Source: Glaciihabitans sp.
Lineage (GTDB): Bacteria; Actinomycetota; Actinomycetes; Actinomycetales; Microbacteriaceae
Assembly: GCA_025463785.1 (NCBI GenBank)
Contig: JAODBD010000011.1
Coordinates: 62,001 to 126,000 of the forward strand
Length of the DNA: 64,000 nt
Direction of reading: 5' to 3'
This document shows positions 58,590 to 64,000 of this stretch, piece by piece. A program made the position numbers and the translations under genes. The notes under the pieces are model-generated. The model did no database searches, was not told the origin of the DNA, and was given only the letters and a program-made list of their open reading frames with translations. The number at the start of each line of letters is the position of its first letter. The first letter of the stretch is position 1.

Positions 58590-60293
58590 GTGGACACAGC
58601 CGTCCTCAGCACAGAGCACGCCCAGAGCGGGGCGGGTTCGAAGTCCGTGCTGATCAGCCCGAGCGCAGTCGACCCGCTGTGGTGGCGAAGTGCTGTCATC
58701 TATCAGATCTACATCCGTAGTTTTGCCGACGGCAACGGTGACGGCACCGGCGACCTCGCCGGGGTTCGCGCCCATCTTCCGTACCTGCGAGACCTCGGGG
58801 TCGACGCTATCTGGTTCACGCCGTGGTATCCCTCTCCCTTGGCCGATGGCGGGTACGACGTAGAGGACTACTTCTCTATTCATCCGTCGTTCGGCGATCT
58901 CGCCGAGGCTGAGGCGCTCATCCGCGAGGCGCTCGCTCTCGGCATTCGGACCATCATCGATGTGGTTCCCAATCACATTTCAGATCAGCACCCCTGGTTC
59001 AAGGCGGCGCTCGCATCCCCGCCCGGCTCGCCTGAGCGGGAGCGCTTCTGGTTCCGTCCGGGTCAGGGCGACAACGGTAGCGAGATGCCCAATCACTGGG
59101 TATCGAACTTCCAGGGCGACACCTGGACCCGCACCACCAATCCCGACGGCACCCCCGGCGAGTGGTACCTGCACCTCTTCACGCCCGAGCAGCCAGACCT
59201 CAACTGGAACAACGCGGATGTCCGCAAGATGCATGAGGACGTCCTCCGTTTCTGGTTCGACCGCGGCGTCGCCGGCGTCCGAATCGACTCTGCGGCGCTG
59301 CTCATCAAGGATCCGGAGCTCTCCGAGATTCCGGATGACGTCAAGCCAGGCGAGCACCCCAACACAGACCGCGACGAGGTTCACGATGTGTACCGCTCCT
59401 GGCGAGCCATTGCGGACTCGTATGAAGGCACCCGCGTCCTCGTCGGCGAGGTGTGGCTACCCGATACCGAGCGCTTTGCCAAATACCTGCGCCCGGACGA
59501 GATGCACACGGCGTTCAACTTCGATTTCATGGCTCGTCCATGGGATGCCAGCGAGCTGCGGGATTCGATCGACTCGATGCTGGCGGCCCACGCACCAGTC
59601 GGCGCCCCGAGCACCTGGGTGCTCTCGAACCACGATGTCACCCGTCCGGTCACCCGATACGGACGCAGCGACACCTCCTTTGCTTTCGCCACCAAGCGTT
59701 TCAATACTCCGACCGACCGAGCTCTCGGCACTCGCCGGGCTCGCGCTGCTGCGCTCCTGAGCGCGGCACTTCCGGGGTCGCTGTACGTGTACCAGGGCGA
59801 CGAGCTCGGATTGCCGGAGGCCGAAGACATCCCGCCGGAGCTTCGCCAGGATCCCATGTACTTCCGGTCGGATGGCATAGACCCCGGCCGCGACGGATGC
59901 CGGGTGCCCCTTCCCTGGAGCGGCACCCTTCCACCCTTCGGCTTCGAACCCGAAGGCGCGACCACGGTACCGTGGCTCCCTCAGCCCGAGGATTGGGCCG
60001 CCTTCACGGTGGAAGCCGAGGCCGGGGACAGCTCATCCATGCTGTCCCTGTATCGGACTGCGCTCAGCATCCGACGGAGTCACCCATCCCTCGGTGACGG
60101 CACGCTGACCTGGATCGACAGCGACCCGGGCGTCCTCGCATTCTCTCGCGGTCTCGGCTTCGTGAGCGTGACCAACCTGTCGGACAAAGCGGTGGACCTT
60201 CCATCGCACGTTCGGCTTTTACTCGCAAGCAGTACGTTGGAAAACGGCCTGCTTCCATCAGACTCCACGGCGTGGCTACGGACACAGCACTAG
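58590..60293 (+). CDS. GH13 alpha-glucosidase
   Basis: 567-residue glycoside hydrolase of family 13 (oligo-1,6-/alpha-glucosidase group, GH13_30-like). (beta/alpha)8 motifs: YQIYIRSFADGNGDGTGDLA, DVVPNH, GVRIDSAA (nucleophile Asp), VGEVWL (acid Glu) and LSNHDVTRP (third Asp). No signal peptide, so it acts in the cytoplasm on imported oligosaccharides. The GTG start at 58590 is 121 bp after lacI, and the ABC importer genes follow directly. Confidence 0.94.
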   Translation: MDTAVLSTEHAQSGAGSKSVLISPSAVDPLWWRSAVIYQIYIRSFADGNGDGTGDLAGVRAHLPYLRDLGVDAIWFTPWYPSPLADGGYDVEDYFSIHPSFGDLAEAEALIREALALGIRTIIDVVPNHISDQHPWFKAALASPPGSPERERFWFRPGQGDNGSEMPNHWVSNFQGDTWTRTTNPDGTPGEWYLHLFTPEQPDLNWNNADVRKMHEDVLRFWFDRGVAGVRIDSAALLIKDPELSEIPDDVKPGEHPNTDRDEVHDVYRSWRAIADSYEGTRVLVGEVWLPDTERFAKYLRPDEMHTAFNFDFMARPWDASELRDSIDSMLAAHAPVGAPSTWVLSNHDVTRPVTRYGRSDTSFAFATKRFNTPTDRALGTRRARAAALLSAALPGSLYVYQGDELGLPEAEDIPPELRQDPMYFRSDGIDPGRDGCRVPLPWSGTLPPFGFEPEGATTVPWLPQPEDWAAFTVEAEAGDSSSMLSLYRTALSIRRSHPSLGDGTLTWIDSDPGVLAFSRGLGFVSVTNLSDKAVDLPSHVRLLLASSTLENGLLPSDSTAWLRTQH

Positions 60294-60360
60294 CCGCGGG
60301 AGACACGCGAGCCGTGCCATTGCGGATCGCTCCCCACCAGGAACACACCCCAAGTTAATG

Positions 60361-60386
60361 GAAAGGCAAGACAATGAAGTCACCAA
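60361..60386 (+). repeat. 26-bp start-region repeat shared with 10232-10257, copy 2
   Basis: Identical ribosome site, spacer, ATG and first four codons to the binding-protein gene at 10245. The sequences differ on both sides beyond 26 bases. Confidence 0.9.
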
Positions 60387-61783
60387 GAAAGGCCGTATGG
60401 CTGGCCGTTGCGGGAGTTGCCGCCGCCACCGTGGCCCTCAGCGGTTGCAGCGGGTCCAGCGGCGGTACAGGAGCCAACGGTAAGACGGAAATCGTCGTAG
60501 CCAGCCTGCAGCCCGGCGCAAGTGCAGCATCGCTTGCGGCATTCAACACCCAGGTCAAGACCTTCGAGAAGCAGAATCCCAACATCACCGTCAAGGGTGA
60601 GGAATATAACTGGACGGGTACGACGTTCGCCGCCGAACTCGCCGGCGGTACCCTTCCCGACGAATTCGGTGTTCCCTTCACCGACTCGAAGACCCTCGCC
60701 AACAACGGCCAGCTCGCTGACCTGACGCAGTACATCACCAAGTTCTCCTACGGCAGCAAGTTCAACAAGAACGTCATCGACGTTGCCAAGGACAGCAAGG
60801 GCCACCTGTACGGCATCCCGTTCAGCCCGTACGCCATGGCGATCTCCTACAACCGTGCGGACTTCACCAAGGCAGGGCTCGACCCGAACAAGCCTCCGAC
60901 GACCTGGGACGAGGTCGAGACCGATGCTATTGCGATCTCGAAGGCACTCCCGGGCGTTGCCGGCTACATGCAGATGACGAGCGCCAACACCGGCGGATGG
61001 GAACTCACCTCGGCCACGTACTCACGTGGTGGCCGCATGGAGTCGACCGCATCCAACGGCAAGGTCACCGTCAACAGCGATAACGACCAGACCAAGGCGG
61101 CGCTCGCGTACCTCGCGAAGCTGCGCTGGACTGACAACGCAGCCGGAAGCAACTTCCTGCTGGACTGGAACGGCATCAACGCCGCGTTCGGTTCCGGCAA
61201 GGTTGCGATGTACATGAGTGGTTCGGATGTCATCACCTCGCTCGTCCAGAACGACAAGGTTGACCCGACCAACTATGGCGTCACGGTCATCCCCGTTGAC
61301 ACAACAGCGGCCAACGCCGGCGTGCTGAGCGGTGGAACCGTCGCGGTTGCCAACGTGAAGGACACCCCGGCGCAGCAGGCAGCTGTTGCGAAGTGGATCG
61401 ACTTCTACTACGGCCAGCCGCAGGTCAACCAGGCCGCTGCTGTGACCCAGGCGAAGGCGCTGCAGGCCAGCAACCAGATCGTCGGCGCTCCGTCGCTGCC
61501 GATCTTCGACAAGGCGACCTACGACCTGTCACAGTCGTGGATCAAGCCGTACGCTACGTCCGGCCTTCTGGCCAATGTTGCTCCGTTCACGAGCAACATC
61601 TTCTCTGAGAACATCGTGCCCGAACCGAACAAGCACACGCAGGATCTCTACGCTGCGCTTGACCCGGTGGTGCAGGCTGTACTCACGCAGAAGAACCCCA
61701 ACGTGGACGCGCTGCTGAAGGCTGTGGATGTCAAAATCCAGGCCCTCATCGACGCGGACCCCGACCAGGCCGCAATCAAGTAG
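60374..61783 (+). CDS. Alpha-glucoside ABC transporter substrate-binding lipoprotein
   Basis: 469 residues. Signal peptide with lipobox LSGC (Cys near 26), then a family 1 sugar-binding protein (VVASLQPGASAASLAAFN, FEKQNPNITVKGEEYN, ALAYLAKLRW, AVAKWIDFYYGQPQV). ATG 60374 with a good AAAGG site. Comes after the GH13 gene under LacI control; a 16-bp hairpin separates it from the permease genes, a common way to give excess binding protein. Confidence 0.93.
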   Translation: MKSPRKAVWLAVAGVAAATVALSGCSGSSGGTGANGKTEIVVASLQPGASAASLAAFNTQVKTFEKQNPNITVKGEEYNWTGTTFAAELAGGTLPDEFGVPFTDSKTLANNGQLADLTQYITKFSYGSKFNKNVIDVAKDSKGHLYGIPFSPYAMAISYNRADFTKAGLDPNKPPTTWDEVETDAIAISKALPGVAGYMQMTSANTGGWELTSATYSRGGRMESTASNGKVTVNSDNDQTKAALAYLAKLRWTDNAAGSNFLLDWNGINAAFGSGKVAMYMSGSDVITSLVQNDKVDPTNYGVTVIPVDTTAANAGVLSGGTVAVANVKDTPAQQAAVAKWIDFYYGQPQVNQAAAVTQAKALQASNQIVGAPSLPIFDKATYDLSQSWIKPYATSGLLANVAPFTSNIFSENIVPEPNKHTQDLYAALDPVVQAVLTQKNPNVDALLKAVDVKIQALIDADPDQAAIK

Positions 61784-61813
61784 TTCCTGATCCGAACGTC
61801 ACAACACTGAATA

Positions 61814-61850
61814 ACGGGTCGGCGGAGGCTTCGCGCCTCCGCCGATCCGT
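61814..61850 (+). terminator. Intercistronic hairpin between binding protein and permeases
   Basis: Stem of 16 bp with one G-T pair (core CGGCGGAGGC at 61820-61829, complement at 61835-61844) and a 5-base loop TTCGC; no T-run. Likely stabilises the upstream mRNA or attenuates transcription. Confidence 0.75.
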
Positions 61851-61877
61851 CACAATCTCAACCGGAAACCGGTACCA

Positions 61878-62852
61878 ATGACTACCTCAACAGAACCTCT
61901 CAGCCGGTCGGTCGCGGTTCCGCTGAAGACCACTCGACGTCGAGTGCGCGGAACTCCCATGACCTGGGTTCGCCGTGGCGGTTTGGCTAACCTGCTGTTC
62001 CTGCTGCCGCTGCTCCTCATCTTCGGCATCTTCTCCTGGTGGCCGATCATCGACTCGTTCGTGATCAGCCTCCAGCACACCAACTTCGTCGTGACCACGT
62101 GGGCAAACCCGTTCTGGTCGAACTTCACTTTCGTGTTCAACGACCCGACCTTCGCGATTGCCGTCAGGAATACCGCATACTTCGCGGGACTCGCCCTCGT
62201 CCTTGGTTATCCTGTTCCCCTCGTGCTCGCGGTCATCATGAGCGAGGTCAAGAGAGCCAAAGGCCTTTTCAGCGTTCTGGCTTACCTGCCCGTGGTTATT
62301 CCGCCGGTCGTCTCGGTGCTCCTCTGGAAGTCGTCGTTCTACGACGCAAGCGCGACGGGCGTGTTCAATACCATCCTCGGCTGGTTCCACATTCCGCCGC
62401 AGCCCTGGATCCAGGACCCGTTGACGGCAATGCCATCGCTCGTCCTTGAGGCTACCTGGGCGGCGGCGGGCGGCACGATCATCATTTATCTTGCCGCGTT
62501 GACCAACGTCGCGCCGGAGCTCTATGACGCGGCGGAGGTGGATGGCGCCGGCATCTGGAAGAAGATCTGGCACGTGACGCTGCCGCAGCTTCGCGGCATC
62601 CTGCTCATCACCTTCATACTTCAGATCATCGGAACGGCCCAGGTATTCCTCGAGCCCTACCTGTTCACGAAGGGCGGCCCGGTTCAAGCAACCGAGACGG
62701 TGCTTCTGCTGGTCTACCAATACGCGTTCCAGAGTAGTGACGGCGGCAGCAATCTGGGGGCGGCGACGGCGCTAAGCCTCATGCTGGCAGCCTGCCTCGC
62801 CATTCTTTCCGCCATCTACTTCCGTGCCACGAGAGGCTGGAGCCAGAATTGA
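61878..62852 (+). CDS. Sugar ABC transporter permease, MalF/UgpA type
   Basis: 324 residues, six helices. The EAA loop is DAAEVDGAGIWKKIWHVTLP. ATG 61878 (MTTSTEPLS). The stop overlaps the next permease (TTGA). Membrane channel for the GH13-linked importer; no ATPase gene is present, so a shared MsiK-type ATPase is expected. Confidence 0.94.
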   Translation: MTTSTEPLSRSVAVPLKTTRRRVRGTPMTWVRRGGLANLLFLLPLLLIFGIFSWWPIIDSFVISLQHTNFVVTTWANPFWSNFTFVFNDPTFAIAVRNTAYFAGLALVLGYPVPLVLAVIMSEVKRAKGLFSVLAYLPVVIPPVVSVLLWKSSFYDASATGVFNTILGWFHIPPQPWIQDPLTAMPSLVLEATWAAAGGTIIIYLAALTNVAPELYDAAEVDGAGIWKKIWHVTLPQLRGILLITFILQIIGTAQVFLEPYLFTKGGPVQATETVLLLVYQYAFQSSDGGSNLGAATALSLMLAACLAILSAIYFRATRGWSQN

Positions 62853-63856
62853 CTTTCACACCAGTAGTCAGCCCGGATGAGGTGGTGCTCGGCCAAAAAC
62901 CCGTCACCCCGCGTCGCCAGCGTGAACTGCGCAAGAGCAAGGTACGGGTTGTTCAGGATGCCGGCGCCGATCGCGGTATTGTCTCGTCGGCCGACTGGCG
63001 TCGACCCGGGGTCCGTTTCCCGCTTGCAACCATGCAGCTCGTACTCCTCATCCTGTTGGTCGTCGTCGGCCTTCTGCCGATTCTGTGGCTCATCAAGTCG
63101 GCGCTGACGGACACTCAGGACACGCTGACCCAACCAATCGCGATCTTCCCGCACGGCATCACCTGGGACAACGTCGCCCAGGCGTTCGGCATCAACATCC
63201 AGATTCAGAACTACTTCCTGAACACTATCTGGGTCGCGGCAGGTGAGTGGGTCGTACAGATCGTTGTCGCAACGACCGGCGGATACGCACTCAGCATCCT
63301 GAAGCCGAAGTACGGCAAGGTCATCACAGCTATGGTGCTCGCGACGCTGTTCCTTCCGGCCATCGTGCTGCTGATCCCGCTCTACCTGACGATTCTGCAC
63401 CCGCTCGTGATCGGTGGATCGCTGCTCAACACCTTCTGGGCGGTGTGGCTGCCCTCTGGTGCCAGTGCCTTCAACGTCGTGCTCGTCATGCGGTTCTTCG
63501 ACAGCCTTCCGCGCGAAATCTTTGAGGCCGCTGAAACGGATGGGGCCGGGCCTTTCCGCCTGTTCTGGCTGATCGTTCTGCCGATGTCGAAGCCCATTCT
63601 CGGAGTCGTTACCGTGTTCGCGATTATCAACGCCTGGAAGGACTTCCTGTGGCCGCTGCTGGTGCTGCCGGGGGGTTCCAACCCTGCATCGATCCAGCCG
63701 CTGTCGGTGCGACTGCCCTCCATCGAGGGCACAACCGAACTCGGCCCGCTTCTCGCGTCGCTCACGATCTCGACGCTCATCCCGATCGTCCTGTTCCTGG
63801 TGTTCCAGCGGACATTCCTCTCCGGCGGCGGCTTCGGCGGAGCGGTCAAGGGATAG
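62849..63856 (+). CDS. Sugar ABC transporter permease, MalG/UgpE type
   Basis: 335 residues with an unusually long N-terminal cytoplasmic stretch (about 65 residues) before six helices. EAA loop: EAAETDGAGPFRLFWLIVLP. TTG 62849 has GGAG 6 bp upstream and overlaps the previous stop, so it is taken as the start. Last gene of the alpha-glucoside operon; 94 bp follow without a feature. Confidence 0.93.
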   Translation: MTFTPVVSPDEVVLGQKPVTPRRQRELRKSKVRVVQDAGADRGIVSSADWRRPGVRFPLATMQLVLLILLVVVGLLPILWLIKSALTDTQDTLTQPIAIFPHGITWDNVAQAFGINIQIQNYFLNTIWVAAGEWVVQIVVATTGGYALSILKPKYGKVITAMVLATLFLPAIVLLIPLYLTILHPLVIGGSLLNTFWAVWLPSGASAFNVVLVMRFFDSLPREIFEAAETDGAGPFRLFWLIVLPMSKPILGVVTVFAIINAWKDFLWPLLVLPGGSNPASIQPLSVRLPSIEGTTELGPLLASLTISTLIPIVLFLVFQRTFLSGGGFGGAVKG

Positions 63857-63950
63857 TTCTCGGGCCCCCGGGCGGTTCTGGTGCGAACCCGAGCGATACC
63901 AGCGCCTCCCGGGGACGCTCGATGAGCGGGAAAGACCGTCGATCGCGCAG

Positions 63951-64000
63951 CTAATCCGCCGTCTCGCCGACGATCTCCTCGCGAACGCGACGCATGTCCT
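63951..64000 (-). CDS. C-terminus of a truncated minus-strand gene
   Basis: The last 15 codons before the window edge read DMRRVREEIVGETAD and a TAG stop at 63951-63953. Too short to name; composition is protein-like (charged helix). Confidence 0.4.
   Translation of the reverse strand, partial: DMRRVREEIVGETAD

Noticed and set aside
1-64000. tRNA or rRNA genes, prophage or insertion sequences
   Set aside because: No cloverleaf with a TTCGA-type loop, rRNA signature, transposase or phage structural gene was recognised; small RNAs cannot be excluded by eye.

Overview
This 64 kb window is high-GC and densely coded, with frequent ATGA/GTGA stop-start overlaps. Actinobacterial features include MmyB-type XRE and MMPL/TetR pairs, a SigK-like ECF factor, a DUF3516-type helicase, and sugar ABC cassettes without their own ATPase. 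I infer an aerobic actinomycete, most likely a member of Microbacteriaceae; that placement rests on gene content and style, not on a marker gene. No rRNA, tRNA, CRISPR array or intact insertion sequence was seen.

Layout. (1) 1-4.4 kb: end of an aldo/keto reductase, an XRE regulator, and an MMPL exporter facing its TetR regulator across a tandem operator. (2) 4.5-13.5 kb: carbohydrate island with a frameshifted secreted beta-helix enzyme carrying three F5/8C modules, a FadR-type GntR regulator, an enolase-superfamily enzyme and a sugar ABC importer. (3) 13.5-20 kb: a decayed esterase gene, a two-component system, a flavin-based electron-transfer module (ferric-reductase-like membrane protein, FMN-binding protein, ApbE) and a decayed TetR gene. 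(4) 20-30.4 kb: a PHO-box-controlled phosphate uptake locus, pstC-pstA-three different PstS-like surface proteins-cysteine-free sortase-like protein-pstB. (5) 30.5-41.7 kb: WbqC and DegT genes, then divergent operons that look like an aerobic ether-lipid pathway: alkyl-DHAP-synthase-like flavoprotein, PlsC acyltransferase, SDR, fatty acyl reductase fused to a HAD domain, a pair of ferritin-like proteins (one with di-iron ligands, one without), and a nearby membrane desaturase. (6) 41.7-57.4 kb: housekeeping and accessory genes, including a TPR-AAA ATPase with a TPR membrane partner, a cold-shock protein, an ECF sigma factor, a zinc-ribbon SDR, a nucleoside hydrolase, a Ski2-like helicase, an alditol-oxidase-like flavoprotein, an MFS exporter and a UbiA prenyltransferase. 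(7) 57.4-63.9 kb: a LacI-controlled alpha-glucoside locus (GH13 glucosidase plus ABC importer) with phased TTGCG operator repeats.

The most interesting parts are the phosphate locus, whose sortase homologue has lost both catalytic His and Cys and has no cysteine at all, and the ether-lipid-like locus, where two ferritin-like paralogues flank a reductase-HAD fusion and one has lost half of its metal ligands. Three genes (beta-helix enzyme, esterase, TetR) are broken, so parts of the window are decaying.
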